A stretch of DNA of 64,000 nucleotides from JANLUX01 sp031366005 (GTDB lineage Bacteria > Bacteroidota > Bacteroidia > AKYH767-A > OLB10), in assembly GCA_031366005.1 (NCBI GenBank), contig JANLZB010000055.1, positions 34,369 through 98,368 on the forward strand. Direction: 5' to 3'. A model generated the notes under the pieces. It searched no databases. It saw only the letters and a program-made list of their open reading frames with translations, and was not told where the DNA came from. Shown one piece after another: positions 52,040-63,100 of this stretch. The position numbers and the translations under genes are program-made. Positions within the stretch are counted from its first letter, which is position 1. Every line of letters starts with the position of its first letter.

Positions 52040-53374
52040 TTATCTTTTCATATTCTGCATTGCACGCATCATATTGGCTTTGCCTGAGGGCGTAGTCATG
52101 CTATGCATCATCCTGCGCATATCATCAAACTGTTTCACAAGTTTGTTCACTGCCTGGATATCAGTTCCACTGCCGGTTGCAATTCTTTTTTTACGGGTTC
52201 CGTTTAATAAATCTGGTTTACCTCTTTCAGCAGGTGTCATGCTTTGAATAATTGCTTCAATGGATTTAAAAGCATTGTCATCCACTTCCACATCTTTCAT
52301 CATTTTTCCCACTCCCGGTATCATACCCATTAAATCTTTGATGTTTCCCATCTTTTTAATCTGTTGCAGCTGACCAAGAAAATCGTTGAAATCAAATTTA
52401 TTTTTTGCAATTTTCTTTTGCAAAGCAGCAGCTTCTTTCGAATCAAATTGTTCCTGCGCTTTTTCTACAAGCGAAACAATATCACCCATTCCGAGAATAC
52501 GATCAGCCATACGCGTTGGATAAAACACATCCAATGCATCCAGCTTTTCTCCTGTACCAACAAATTTGATTGGTTTATTAACAACAGATTTTATTGACAG
52601 GGCAGCACCACCGCGCGTGTCACCATCTAATTTAGTAAGAACAACTCCATCAAAATCCAATCGGTCATTAAAAGCTTTGGCGGTATTCACAGCATCCTGA
52701 CCGGTCATACTATCCACCACAAAAAGAATTTCATTTGGATTAACTGCTTTTTTTATTCTCGCAATTTCATCCATCATTTGCTCGTCAATAGCCAATCGCC
52801 CAGCAGTATCTATGATTACTACTGACTGACCATTTTTCTTAGCATGATCAACTGCATGACTTGCAATCTGTACAGGGTTTTTATTTTCTACTTCACTATA
52901 TACTTCGATGTCTAATTGCTCACCAAGTACTTTTAACTGGTCAATGGCAGCAGGGCGATACACATCGCAGGCAACCAGCAAAACCTGTTTTCCTTTTTTA
53001 TTTTTTAAATAATTCGCAAGCTTTCCGCTTAAGGTGGTTTTACCCGAGCCTTGTAAGCCACTCATTAATATCACTGAAGGGTTGCCTTTAAGCTGCATTT
53101 CAGTTGCATCACCACCCATTAAAGCGGTTAACTCTTCATGCACAATTTTCACCATCAGCTGAGCAGGTGAAACAGACAACAATACATCGCGCCCAAGCGC
53201 TTTTTCTTTAACAGTATCTGTAAACTGTTTGGCAACTTTATAGTTTACATCAGCATCCAACAATGCTTTACGTACCTCTTTTAAAGTTTCAGCAACATTG
53301 ATTTCACTGATTTTTCCCTGACCTTTCAGCAGCTTAAACGCCCTGTCCAGCTTATCGCTTAAATTCTCAAACAT
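52040..53374 (-). CDS. ffh: Signal recognition particle protein Ffh
   Basis: The protein has 444 residues. The N and G domains show GLQGSGKTTLSGKLA (P-loop, residues 106-120), VIIDTAGRLAID and LTKLDGDTRGGAALS. The methionine-rich M domain (GKMMKDV, then FDDMRRMMHSMT, ending in MMRAMQNMKR) follows. It targets membrane proteins to the translocon with the SRP RNA, whose gene is not visible here. A TACCTTTG box lies 20 bp upstream on its strand. Confidence 0.97.
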   Translation of the reverse strand: MFENLSDKLDRAFKLLKGQGKISEINVAETLKEVRKALLDADVNYKVAKQFTDTVKEKALGRDVLLSVSPAQLMVKIVHEELTALMGGDATEMQLKGNPSVILMSGLQGSGKTTLSGKLANYLKNKKGKQVLLVACDVYRPAAIDQLKVLGEQLDIEVYSEVENKNPVQIASHAVDHAKKNGQSVVIIDTAGRLAIDEQMMDEIARIKKAVNPNEILFVVDSMTGQDAVNTAKAFNDRLDFDGVVLTKLDGDTRGGAALSIKSVVNKPIKFVGTGEKLDALDVFYPTRMADRILGMGDIVSLVEKAQEQFDSKEAAALQKKIAKNKFDFNDFLGQLQQIKKMGNIKDLMGMIPGVGKMMKDVEVDDNAFKSIEAIIQSMTPAERGKPDLLNGTRKKRIATGSGTDIQAVNKLVKQFDDMRRMMHSMTTPSGKANMMRAMQNMKR

Positions 53375-53393
53375 GCAAATATTTTTAAGTCTG

Positions 53394-53401
53394 CAAAGGT
53401 A
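53394..53401 (-). promoter_or_regulatory. Putative -7 box for ffh
   Basis: Reads TACCTTTG on the minus strand, a full TAnnTTTG match, with ATTTAAC about 19 bp further upstream as a weak -33 element. It lies about 20 bp before the ffh ATG. Confidence 0.5.
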
Positions 53402-53463
53402 GGTTTTTCACCCTTTTGTTAAATATAAAATAAGGATGAATGAAGATAACATCAGGCTGTGAC

Positions 53464-54870
53464 TTAAAATTTAATCAGTCGCTTATAAATGATATTATGG
53501 TTTTCCGAAATGGACGTAATATATACTCCGGGAATGTAGGATTTTCCAAAAGTTAAATGACGACTTGGAATTGAGGAATTCAATCGTTCTACTACCCTTC
53601 CTGCTTGGTCATATACAATAATATTAGCAGGAGCGATTTCTTCAGCGAATTGCACTGTAAAATTACCATAGGAAGGGTTTGGATAAATTTCAGCTATCTG
53701 GGAGTTAACCGGAGATTCACTGATATTGGTTATTGTACAATAAGCTTCTCCTCTAAGATAGGAAGCTGTAATCGCAGGTAATCCTAAGGAAGAAGTAATT
53801 CCTGTAAAATTAGGATCAAGATTTACTCCGTTATCAACATAATTACATCCTATGCCTGCTATTTCAGGAAAGTTAATTACACCCAAGTAAGAGCTCCATG
53901 ATCTGGTGACATATATTTTACCATCATTTGCGAGTTGTAATGCATAAATATCCGGAGTAGTACTGAGCGTAGTTTTAGATGCAAGTATTGTTGCTGCATT
54001 GCCTGAAGTCAAATCAAACTGTACAAGAGTTGCCGATGGATCATAAGTGCTAACATACAGAAAATGGCTGTTTTTTGAGAATTCCACTCCGTAAACGTGA
54101 GCAGTTAACGGGAGTGTAACCGGATTTGAAACAATCCCTGTTACGTTATCAAAATCAAAAATCTCTACTGTATCCATGTAGCTGGCAGCTAATGCAAGTC
54201 TGTTGCCGCATACGTTGAATTTCATCTGGCCATAGGTATTTTGTATTACCGATGTATTGTGAACCATCCCTGTATGACTGATGATTGGTGTTGACTGAAA
54301 TCCTGTAAGAGTTAAACTATAAACATAAAATTCATCAGTTCCCCACTTATGTGCTGCTATCCAGAAATCTTGTGTGTTTAACTTCTGAACAGCAATCAGC
54401 TTTTCAGTCATAAATGGTTCAACGGGTATATTTTTATTTGTGCTGTCAACATCTCCAGTGCCTCCTGCAAGTGTCATATCTACTATTGAATATTGCAATC
54501 CATCAGATCCACCTATTTCATCCATGGTAAATAAATAATGCTGTGTGTTGCTGCCGGGTTTCGTAACAATTATTGCTGATTGTGTAGAGGATGGGTCTCC
54601 GTTTAAATTTGTTCCATGTGGCATCACCTGATGATTTTTATTCCACACAGTAACGCCATCTGTATAAAATAAAAGTGCGCCTGATGTGTCACTTATGGTA
54701 GCACAACCTTCATTGGTATATAATGCTCCGTTAGTGAGCGCTACCGGAGTTCCTGATGAAAATTTTAACCCGGCAAATGCACCAAAATACCAGATATCCG
54801 AGCGGTGAGGTTGTGCAAACATTCCCATATACATATATATAAAAATGAAAGAAAGTATTAGCTTTTTCAT
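53464..54870 (-). CDS. Secreted WD40-like T9SS protein
   Basis: The protein has 468 residues. It has a signal peptide (LILSFIFIYMYMGMFAQ) followed by a beta-propeller-like region that opens DIWYFGAFAGLKFSSGTPVA, with TDGVTVWNKNHQVMPHG and FSKNSHFLYVSTYDPSATLVQFD. A T9SS type A domain (IAEIYPNPSYGNFTVQF, then PGVYITSISENHNIIYKRLIKF in parts) ends the protein. The propeller type is common in Bacteroidota PKD/gliding-like surface proteins. I chose the ATG at 54870, which starts the signal peptide. It is divergent from the sensor kinase. Confidence 0.85.
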   Translation of the reverse strand: MKKLILSFIFIYMYMGMFAQPHRSDIWYFGAFAGLKFSSGTPVALTNGALYTNEGCATISDTSGALLFYTDGVTVWNKNHQVMPHGTNLNGDPSSTQSAIIVTKPGSNTQHYLFTMDEIGGSDGLQYSIVDMTLAGGTGDVDSTNKNIPVEPFMTEKLIAVQKLNTQDFWIAAHKWGTDEFYVYSLTLTGFQSTPIISHTGMVHNTSVIQNTYGQMKFNVCGNRLALAASYMDTVEIFDFDNVTGIVSNPVTLPLTAHVYGVEFSKNSHFLYVSTYDPSATLVQFDLTSGNAATILASKTTLSTTPDIYALQLANDGKIYVTRSWSSYLGVINFPEIAGIGCNYVDNGVNLDPNFTGITSSLGLPAITASYLRGEAYCTITNISESPVNSQIAEIYPNPSYGNFTVQFAEEIAPANIIVYDQAGRVVERLNSSIPSRHLTFGKSYIPGVYITSISENHNIIYKRLIKF

Positions 54871-54955
54871 GTTATAATGTTTTACATAAAGGTATATAAT
54901 AAACGTAAAAGCAGTGAAGCCTGGTAATTTATTATTCTGCATTCATAGGTTAATT

Positions 54956-54963
54956 TATATTTG
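54956..54963 (+). promoter_or_regulatory. Putative -7 box for the sensor kinase
   Basis: TATATTTG matches TAnnTTTG 14 bp upstream of the kinase ATG, implying a very short leader. The -33 element is not clear. Confidence 0.35.
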
Positions 54964-54977
54964 TTCTTAGATCACCT

Positions 54978-57944
54978 ATGAAAATCAATAAAATAAATTC
55001 ACTTGTCGGAGTCAGTAATATACTGTGTTTTTTGTTTTTATTAACGATCTTAAAAGTCAACAGTCAATCCCCAACCTTAAAATTTATTCATTATTCGACT
55101 AAGGATGGGTTGCCATCATCACAAATTTACCAGGCTTTCCAGGATAGTCGTGGTTACTTATGGTTTACCACTGACCATGGGCTGGTTAAATACAATGGAT
55201 ATGAGTTCAAAGTATTTTCTACTGAAGATGGTTTAACTGATAATACAGTCTTTAAAATATTTGAAGATCACAAAAAAAGGTTATGGCTTCTTACTTTCTC
55301 AGGAGGAATAAGCATTTATGAAAACCAAAAGATTAAACCTTACAAGTACAATTCTTTAGCAAAGGCTGAAATCAAAGGCAGTGTTCCAATGGGAATTTAT
55401 GTTGATAGCAGTGAAAATGTCTTTGTTACTTGTCATCAATGGGGTGAATTCAGAGTTGACAATAAGGGAAAAGTATTTCATGAATTTGTTTTCAGCCCTG
55501 ATACAAATATTCATAAGGTTTATATCCATGAACACGATAAAAAAAATTTTCTAATATCAATTTGTTCTTATGATGATATCGAAAGACCATTGAGGTTGTA
55601 TTATCGTAAAGGCCACACCTTGGAAAGCGCTGAAATAGATTTGGTAAAACAAAGAAGAGCGTATTGTATCCGGCTTCATGACAATAGAATGTTGGTTGGT
55701 ATTTCAAACAAGTTGGTAGCATATAAAAATCAAACAGCAGAATTAATCGCCTCTTTACCTGCTGATATAATTTATTTATTTGAAGATAGCAGAAACCGAT
55801 TATGGATTGGAACGACTAACGGTATTTACTTATATAACGATGCTAACAATTTTAAAAACTTCAATATTTATCTTCAGAAAAATTTTGTTTCAAGTATTAT
55901 GGAGGATAAGGAGGGCGGATTTTGGATAACGACTATTAATAACGGAATTTTTTATCTTGCTAATGATCAGATAAAAAATTATGTTTTTGATAACGAATCT
56001 TTGAATGAGCCACTTGTAGTTACTTCAGATGGTAAATCATCCATTTATGCGGGTTACTGGAGTGGTGATGTCGCAAAATTTAACAATCAAAATTTGGAAG
56101 ATATTTATACTTCTTCCCAAAGAAATCTCATTACGTGTTTATATTATGATTCAACAACCACCAAGCTTTATGTTGGCAGCAGAATATCAGGATACATTTT
56201 AAAAGGTGAATTTCGACCATTTAATAAATTAAACATTCCCTCTATACCTCTTGATTTAATAAAATCACAAAACGGTTTTATTTATGGTGGCGGTGATAGA
56301 GTGCTATATAAAATCAAAGAAGATTCTATAGTACAGATAGGAAGTTTTACAATTCGCGTCAATTGCGTGTACCAGATTAGTGAAAGTGAGTTTCTGCTGG
56401 GTTGCAATAGCGGTGCATATCTTTTTAACGAACAAGAAAGAAATATTAAATTATATTGTGATGAGCTCAAAGATGTACGCATTGATGATATAGAATTATT
56501 TAAAAATCATTTATGCTTTGCTACACGAGGAAAGGGTTTATTGTTAAAGCAAAAAGATTCATTCAAATGGATCAACCAGTCAAATGGCCTTGCAAGTAAT
56601 CTGGTTCACAAAATAATTGCGGATGCAGATAATCTTTGGTGTGCTACCAATAATGGCGTGAGCCAAATTACTTTTTCAAACATAAATTATTTTCAGTTCC
56701 GCATTAATAATGTTAATATAAAGGATGGACTTTCATCCAATGAAATACATGATATCACTATTTTAAATGATACATTATTTGCAGCTACCAGCGAAGGAAT
56801 TTCCCTCTTCAGTACACATCATAACTTTATTAATCAAGTTTTACCAGCTGTTTATTTTACATCACTCAGGGTCAATAATATTGATACAACACCGTCAGGT
56901 TATTGTAAATTCCCACACAACTTCAATAATATTCGCATAGGTTTTGAAGCGCCCACATTTAAAAGTATTGGCGATATCAGATATCATTACCTGTTAACAG
57001 AAGATGATGATTCTATAATTAACACAACACAAAGCCGGGAGGCAGAATTTCTTGCCCTTAATCCGGGTAATTATGTTTTTACTGTCTTTGCAGTTAACGG
57101 AACCCGGGAGATAAACTCCCAACCCAAAGTATTAAAGTTTACAATTCTTAAACCATTTTGGCAGCAATGGTGGTTTCGGGCAGTTATCGCTTTGTGTCTT
57201 GCAATAATACTTTATTGCCTGATGACGCGGCACATTAACCGCATTCGAAAAGAGGAAGAAATTAAAACCGCTTTTAACAAACAACTCGTGCAGTTCGAAA
57301 TGAAAGCATTGCGTGCTCAAATGAATCCACATTTTATTTTCAATGTCATCAATTCTATTCAGGATTATATTTTAAAAAATGATGCAAGATCAGCCCAGAA
57401 ATATCTTACAAAGTTTGCACGCTTGGTACGTCTCATTTTAGATAATTCAGTTAAATCGGAAGTTGTTTTACAGGAAGAATTGAAAGCAGCCGAGCTTTAT
57501 ATAGAACTCGAACAGCAACGTTTCGAAAATAAATTTGAATTTATTTTACATGTGGATGAAAATGTAGATACTACCCAGGTCATACTGCCAGCCATGATTA
57601 TTCAACCTTATCTTGAGAATGCAATCAAACATGGAATACGACATTTATCATCACCAGGCAAATTGATTTTAAATGTTACTCAAGAAAATACTTACATCAA
57701 TATTATCATTGAAGATAACGGAGTAGGGCGTGCTGCTTCCGCAGAAAAAAATAAAACCAATGTGCGTGAACATGTATCTTATGGTATCATCATAACAGCC
57801 AAAAGAATGGAAGCATATAATGTAGCTTATAACAGTGATATATCATCCACTGTTACTGACCTTACTGATGAAAATGGAATTCCTGCAGGAACACGAATTG
57901 TGGTGCGCATTCCTGTTAAATACAAGCAATCGATTGCTGAATGA
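54978..57944 (+). CDS. Propeller-type LytS-like sensor histidine kinase
   Basis: The protein has 988 residues. A signal peptide leads into a periplasmic two-component regulator propeller (LPSSQIYQAFQDSRGYLWFTT, EDGLTDNTVFKIFEDHKKRLWL, residues about 40-620), then a Y_Y_Y-like domain, one membrane helix (near residue 740, WWFRAVIALCLAIILYCL), a HisKA_7TM-like His kinase box (RAQMNPHFIFNVINSIQDY, phospho-acceptor H785) and an HATPase (MIIQPYLENAIKHGI). There is no fused response regulator. It pairs with the LytTR gene 86 bp downstream. The stimulus is probably an extracellular glycan or peptide; no nearby SusCD pair supports this. Confidence 0.92.
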   Translation: MKINKINSLVGVSNILCFLFLLTILKVNSQSPTLKFIHYSTKDGLPSSQIYQAFQDSRGYLWFTTDHGLVKYNGYEFKVFSTEDGLTDNTVFKIFEDHKKRLWLLTFSGGISIYENQKIKPYKYNSLAKAEIKGSVPMGIYVDSSENVFVTCHQWGEFRVDNKGKVFHEFVFSPDTNIHKVYIHEHDKKNFLISICSYDDIERPLRLYYRKGHTLESAEIDLVKQRRAYCIRLHDNRMLVGISNKLVAYKNQTAELIASLPADIIYLFEDSRNRLWIGTTNGIYLYNDANNFKNFNIYLQKNFVSSIMEDKEGGFWITTINNGIFYLANDQIKNYVFDNESLNEPLVVTSDGKSSIYAGYWSGDVAKFNNQNLEDIYTSSQRNLITCLYYDSTTTKLYVGSRISGYILKGEFRPFNKLNIPSIPLDLIKSQNGFIYGGGDRVLYKIKEDSIVQIGSFTIRVNCVYQISESEFLLGCNSGAYLFNEQERNIKLYCDELKDVRIDDIELFKNHLCFATRGKGLLLKQKDSFKWINQSNGLASNLVHKIIADADNLWCATNNGVSQITFSNINYFQFRINNVNIKDGLSSNEIHDITILNDTLFAATSEGISLFSTHHNFINQVLPAVYFTSLRVNNIDTTPSGYCKFPHNFNNIRIGFEAPTFKSIGDIRYHYLLTEDDDSIINTTQSREAEFLALNPGNYVFTVFAVNGTREINSQPKVLKFTILKPFWQQWWFRAVIALCLAIILYCLMTRHINRIRKEEEIKTAFNKQLVQFEMKALRAQMNPHFIFNVINSIQDYILKNDARSAQKYLTKFARLVRLILDNSVKSEVVLQEELKAAELYIELEQQRFENKFEFILHVDENVDTTQVILPAMIIQPYLENAIKHGIRHLSSPGKLILNVTQENTYINIIIEDNGVGRAASAEKNKTNVREHVSYGIIITAKRMEAYNVAYNSDISSTVTDLTDENGIPAGTRIVVRIPVKYKQSIAE

Positions 57945-58030
57945 TTTTTATTTATTATTATTGTTATAGTGATTTTGTTCTTGCTTCAAAGTTGTTTAAA
58001 CCTATAAAATATTTCAAATAATAATAGCGC

Positions 58031-58768
58031 ATGTTAAAAGCATGTATTGTTGATGATGAAAAAAAAGGTCGTGATACCTTGCAAATCCTCATTGAACAAA
58101 ATTGTAAAGAGGTAGAAGTAATAGGTCAGGCAGATTCAGTTAACAGCGCTTATCAATTTATTTCCAAAGAAAAACCCGATCTTGTTTTCCTTGACATTGA
58201 AATGCCACAGGGAAGTGGTTTTGAGTTGTTAAAACGTTTTGATAAAATATGTTTTAAAACCATTTTTGTAACAGCACATCAACATTATGCTATTAAAGCG
58301 ATTAAATTTTCTGCATTGGATTATTTGTTAAAGCCAGTTGATGTGGATGAACTTGTTCATGCAGTACATGCTGCCACCGATAATAACTTTAATAATACGC
58401 ATACTCATTATTCCGGCCTTTTTGAAAACTTAGCTGTCAATAGTAAAAGTGGAAAAATTGCTGTTCCTGTTAAGGAAGGTGTGGTTTTCATAAGTCCTTC
58501 TGACATCATACGTTTTGAAGCAGATGGTGCCTATACACATATTTTTTCATGCGATGAAAAATATACCGCAACCAAGAATATTAAAGAATACGAATATTTG
58601 CTTCTGGAGTTTAGTTTTTTTCGCGCACATAATTCTCATCTGATAAACTTGACACATGTAAAGAAGTTTTCACGAATCAATGGTTACTATGCAATAATGA
58701 GTGACGGTAAATCAGTTGAGGTATCCAGACGGAAGAAAGATCACTTTCTGCAACTCATGAATTTATAG
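58031..58768 (+). CDS. LytTR-family response regulator
   Basis: The protein has 245 residues. The receiver domain has D8-D9 (IVDDEKKG), phospho-acceptor D55 in LVFLDIEMPQGSGFELL, and K in YLLKPVD. The LytTR DNA-binding domain has IAVPVKEGVVFISPSDIIRFEADGAYTHIF in pieces and FRAHNSHLINLTHVKKF. It should be phosphorylated by the preceding sensor kinase. The target genes cannot be read here, but the divergent T9SS gene is a reasonable candidate. Confidence 0.93.
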   Translation: MLKACIVDDEKKGRDTLQILIEQNCKEVEVIGQADSVNSAYQFISKEKPDLVFLDIEMPQGSGFELLKRFDKICFKTIFVTAHQHYAIKAIKFSALDYLLKPVDVDELVHAVHAATDNNFNNTHTHYSGLFENLAVNSKSGKIAVPVKEGVVFISPSDIIRFEADGAYTHIFSCDEKYTATKNIKEYEYLLLEFSFFRAHNSHLINLTHVKKFSRINGYYAIMSDGKSVEVSRRKKDHFLQLMNL

Positions 58769-59001
58769 CATTAAGAAAAAAAATATTTTTCCATTTAAAC
58801 ACTCTTTTCTCCAACTTCAGGATTCCATCTATCAAGTATATTCCACCGGATATTGGGTTTATGTTACCACATGTAAAAAGACAATATTACTAACGGCTAT
58901 AATGATTTACTTTGAGGCTGATTAATTATTGCGGCTCCTCTAATCACCTTAATCCGGAAAAGTAAATTAATAAAAATTCAACCTTACAACTTAAATTAAT
59001 G

Positions 59002-59028
59002 AAGGGTCGCAAACTGGCGACCCTTTTT
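59002..59028 (+). terminator. Rho-independent terminator
   Basis: GGGTCGC, loop AAACTG, GCGACCC, followed by TTTTT. It is about 235 bp after the LytTR stop codon, so it may end that transcript or a small unannotated RNA. Confidence 0.85.
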
Positions 59029-59041
59029 AATTCTTGTTTGT

Positions 59042-59224
59042 TCAATTGACAACGTTTTTGTATTTCAGCATGTGGCTTTCACCTTGTGCTGATTGTTTTA
59101 ATCCACACTCAACTGACAATTTTATCTCAGCAGGTAACTCTTCCCACCAATTTTCTTTCTGTGTATCAAAAATTACTTTAAGATAATTGATGATATTCTT
59201 ATCGATTTTGTATTCATCATTCTT
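59042..59224 (-). pseudogene. Remnant of an antitoxin-like gene
   Basis: On the minus strand 60 codons are open between TAA and TGA without a usable start codon near the front. The translation contains KIDKNIINYLKVIFDTQKEN, then WWEELPAEIKLSVECGLKQS and AQGESHMLKYK. The W-W-x-E-L-P...S-x-x-x-G-L-x-Q-S pattern is that of the C-terminal half of Bacteroidota antitoxins that precede ParE toxins. The N-terminal part is lost or frameshifted and there is no toxin gene next to it. Confidence 0.55.
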
Positions 59225-59440
59225 TTAGCTAATTGTAATTTACCGGCAGCAACATACTTATTATAATTATTTATAACAGATATAAGAGTAGCAATTTACT
59301 TTTATTAATTAAAGAATCAAGAGGAGTGAAGATGGAAAAGATACTGGAAGCATTTTAAATATTAACTACTCTTGTCTAATAGTGAAATAAGTAGGTGCCG
59401 ACCTATCTACGTGATTTTTATTGTTTCTTTTGATCTTATC

Positions 59441-59448
59441 TATCTTTG
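59441..59448 (+). promoter_or_regulatory. Putative -7 box for tmk
   Basis: TATCTTTG matches TAnnTTTG about 50 bp upstream of the tmk ATG; TTTTATTG about 17 bp before it may be the -33 element. Confidence 0.4.
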
Positions 59449-59497
59449 GCAACTAAATCATCAGGCTGCAATCCATGCTGCTTTCCTGCATTAACAA

Positions 59498-60130
59498 ATG
59501 AAAAAAAACTTATTTATTGCCTTTGAAGGTATTGATGGAAGTGGAAAAAGCACACAGGTAAAACTTTTGTCCGATCACTTAACGAATGCTGGACATAAAG
59601 TATATTCAACTTTTGAACCCACAGATAGTCCCATTGGCACCCTCATCAGAAATATTTTCAATCATAAATTGGAATCCGACCACCGAACCATTGCTGCACT
59701 TTTTGTAGCTGAAAGGTTAGATCATTTGTTAAATAAAACCAATGGCATTTTAAAAAAATTAGAAGATGGTTATACTGTAATTACTGACCGTTATTATTTT
59801 TCCTCTTACGCCTATCATGGTGTACACATGCCAATGGATTGGGTTATTGAAGCAAATGCTGTCAGTGCCGGTTTGCTCCGTCCTGATTTAAATATTTACA
59901 TTGATATTGCTCCCGACACAAGTATGGAACGCATCACCAAAGGAAGAACTTCAATGGAACTTTATGAAACCCTCGAAAATCTAAAAATGGTGCGGGATAA
60001 ATACTTCGAAGCTTTTGAACAACTTAAATTTAAAGAACATATTTTTATTACTGATGGCAATCGTTCTGCTGAATTGATAGCTGCGGATATATGGAACGAG
60101 GTTGCCAATATGGTAGTTGTGAGTAAATAA
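59498..60130 (+). CDS. tmk: Thymidylate kinase
   Basis: The protein has 210 residues. The P-loop FEGIDGSGKSTQVKLL (residues 9-24), TFEPTDSPIGTLIRN, and DRYYFSSYAYHGVHM (DR motif) define dTMP kinase, which makes dTDP for DNA synthesis. LDINIYIDIAPDTSMERI-like spacing (LNIYIDIAPDTSMERITKGR) is the nucleobase-binding lid region. It is convergent with the large T9SS protein, with only about ten bases between the stop codons. Confidence 0.95.
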   Translation: MKKNLFIAFEGIDGSGKSTQVKLLSDHLTNAGHKVYSTFEPTDSPIGTLIRNIFNHKLESDHRTIAALFVAERLDHLLNKTNGILKKLEDGYTVITDRYYFSSYAYHGVHMPMDWVIEANAVSAGLLRPDLNIYIDIAPDTSMERITKGRTSMELYETLENLKMVRDKYFEAFEQLKFKEHIFITDGNRSAELIAADIWNEVANMVVVSK

Positions 60131-60139
60131 TTTTATACT

Positions 60140-63100
60140 TTAATTTTTCATCAGTCTGCCCCGGTAAAAATGCTTGCTGCTTTTTAGGAAATAAAAATAT
60201 ACCCCCGGTTCAAGCACTTCCGCATTAACGGTTGCTTCGTTATCATTAAAAATTACTTTATTGACCTGTAACACCAGCGCACCAGCTATATTCCTTATCT
60301 CCAAACTATAATCACTATTGTCCGCTTCATCCGCTGGCAGTTGCACCATAAATTCTTTGCTGAATGGCTGTGGATAAACTGATAGTTGATCTTCGGTTTC
60401 ATTACTAACATCACTGCTGATTCTTGAACCGCAATTATTAACCTTCACACTCTTTGATCCTGAAAGCGCTGTACAACCTATGCTGTTTGTCACTCTCACA
60501 CGAAAGCTTCCCGTAGTTTTTGCTGCATATGATTGCTCAACAGCACCTGCAATAGGAGTAGAAACCTGCAACCACTCATAAGTATAACCACTGCCTGCAT
60601 TCGCAGTTAAAACCACACTGTCACCTGCGCAAATGGTAAGAGAACCTGATGCTCTTACTGTTGCTGTCGGATCAATAATGGGTATCGCTTTAGTCGAGGA
60701 TGCTTTTGTACATCCTGCTGCATTGGTAGTAATTAAACGGTAAGAACCTTTCGCCTGCGTAACATATACCTCATCATTCGCACCTGGAATATTCACAAGA
60801 TTATTTTGCCATTGATACGCAGTTGCACTTGCAGCGGTTAATGTCACCACACTATCCATGCAATTATCAAATTGATCAGATACCGTAAAACTGGCTACGG
60901 GAAGCGGAACATTAAGCGGAACTGTCTTTGCCGTAGATGTCTTACTGCAACCTGTATTATTGGTAACAATCACACGGTATGATCCTTTTGTCTGAGTTGC
61001 ATACACCTGGTTATTCGCACCCGGCATATCCGTCATATTTTTCTGCCATTGATAACTTAATCCTGCGCCAGCGTTTGCGGTTAAGGTCACAAGGCTGTCA
61101 TTACAGAAATCCAGGTCATCAGTAATGGTAAATGAAGCTGCAGGAAGAGGGGAAACCGTAATAACTGTAGCAGTTGATGACGCACTGCATCCGTAACTAT
61201 CAGTAAACACAACGGTATAATTCCCTGCACTGCTGACAGCATAAGTAGAATTGTTCGAATTGGCAATTGGGGATTTACCCTTATACCATTGGAAGGTTCC
61301 TGGTGAAGCATTAACTGTTGCAGTTAACAATTGAGAAGTGCCGCTGCAGATTACTCTGTTGCCTGTTGGTGATATTGTAATTGCAGGCGCAGAGATGGTG
61401 AGTGACACACCCGCTGAAACACCTTTGCAACCATACTGATCAGTGACTGTTAATGTATAAACTCCGGTGGTATTAACACTTATACCTGATGTAGTTACTC
61501 CTGTTGACCACAGATAAAACGTGGCAGGACTTGCTGAATACACTGATATTGACTGACCGGGGCAAGCCCTCGATGAAGATGAATTAACTGTTGCTGCTGG
61601 CGTTTGCCTCAAGGGTAAAGAAACAGAATCAGATACTGCAGCACATCCCACACTGTCATTTACAGTTATTGAATAATATCCTGAATCTTTAACATAAATT
61701 GACGGCTGATTACTTCCATTACTCCATAAAAAAGATGAATAGTTTCCACTGGTTAGCTTTGCCGAATCGCCTTCACATATGCCTGCTTTATCAGATACTA
61801 TAACGGGTTTGGCCGGCATGTCCATCACTACCTTAAATGTATCCGAAACACCGGAACACCCATTGGCGGTGGTAATGCTTACCGTATAGTTTCCCGAATC
61901 TGATACTGATATAGATGAAGTGGTTTCTCCTGTGCTCCATAAAAAAGTTGCACCCTGGTTGCAGTATAATGTTAAGTTTCTGCCTGCACACAATGTCCCT
62001 TTACCGTTTGACGAAGTTATCACAGGTTTAACTGTGGCTGCATTACTTACTGTGATGCTGTTGCTCGACACACTTAAATTATCTGCATCCTTCATCACTA
62101 AATTATACACACCACTCACCTTCGCTACATATTGCTGTTGTGTTGCTCCCATTATTAATCCACCGTTTTGATACCATTGATAACTCTGCCCGGTACGTGT
62201 GGTTGAAAGTATAACAGAGTCTCCTGAACAGATGGATGGATTCCGGTCTGCAGTAATAACAAGGTTATTGGAAATAGTAAACTGATAAAATGCAGGAGCT
62301 CCCACATTCCTCGCATTGGTCAGCCACGGACCCTGATATACATCCGTAGTGCCTGCATAATAAATTGGTGGCAGGTAACTAAACTTATCCGCATTAGTTG
62401 ATGCCGAAAGCTGAAGCTTCAGTGTATCATGACAGGCTGACCCGTTTACCACACCTGAAGAACAATTCAGGTATAAGTAATCTCGCATATTATAACCGTT
62501 AAAAGAGTTAGGCCACGCTACATCCTGATCATATATCAGCGAGATTTCTGTATTATCATTATTGGTATAAATTGCACTCACTAAGTGTGGAGGATTACTG
62601 CCTGGAACCTCGGGCTTACCAATAAACTCATCACAAAACTGGTAATATAATTGTGTGGCAAGCGCCTGATAACCCGCAGTAGTAAAATGGCAGCCATCAA
62701 ACTCCGGCAACCCCACCGTGGTGGATAAAGTAACATCAGGATATACATTTTCCAATGATCTAAGCACCTCCCTTAGTTGCTGATGATATTGCATGCTGGG
62801 AGAAATAATACATCCCGGCCTTGTCTGTATCACCACAATCTTCTGCAGACTGCTGTAATCCTGTTTCCACGCATTATACAACTGCGCAAACCTTCCTGCA
62901 TAATTCAGATACTCAATATCCCCGTCACTCTCCCCCTGGTACCAGAACAATGCCTTTGCCTTACCTTCCACATGCGCTTTTTGCGCCCGATAAAATAATC
63001 TTCCATAATAAGAACTCACATCTGCATGATCTGTCAATGGCAAGTGATCAATAATTTTTGAACTCGTTCGTCCTCCGTTTATAACACACACCGGTATGCC

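Larger units (their letters stand above)
58769..59497. other. Gene-free spacer with terminator and antitoxin remnant
   Basis: About 730 bases after the LytTR regulator. It contains a rho-independent terminator (59002-59028), a startless antitoxin-like frame (59042-59224, minus strand) and a tmk promoter-like box (59441). I see no other gene or RNA with support. Confidence 0.55.
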
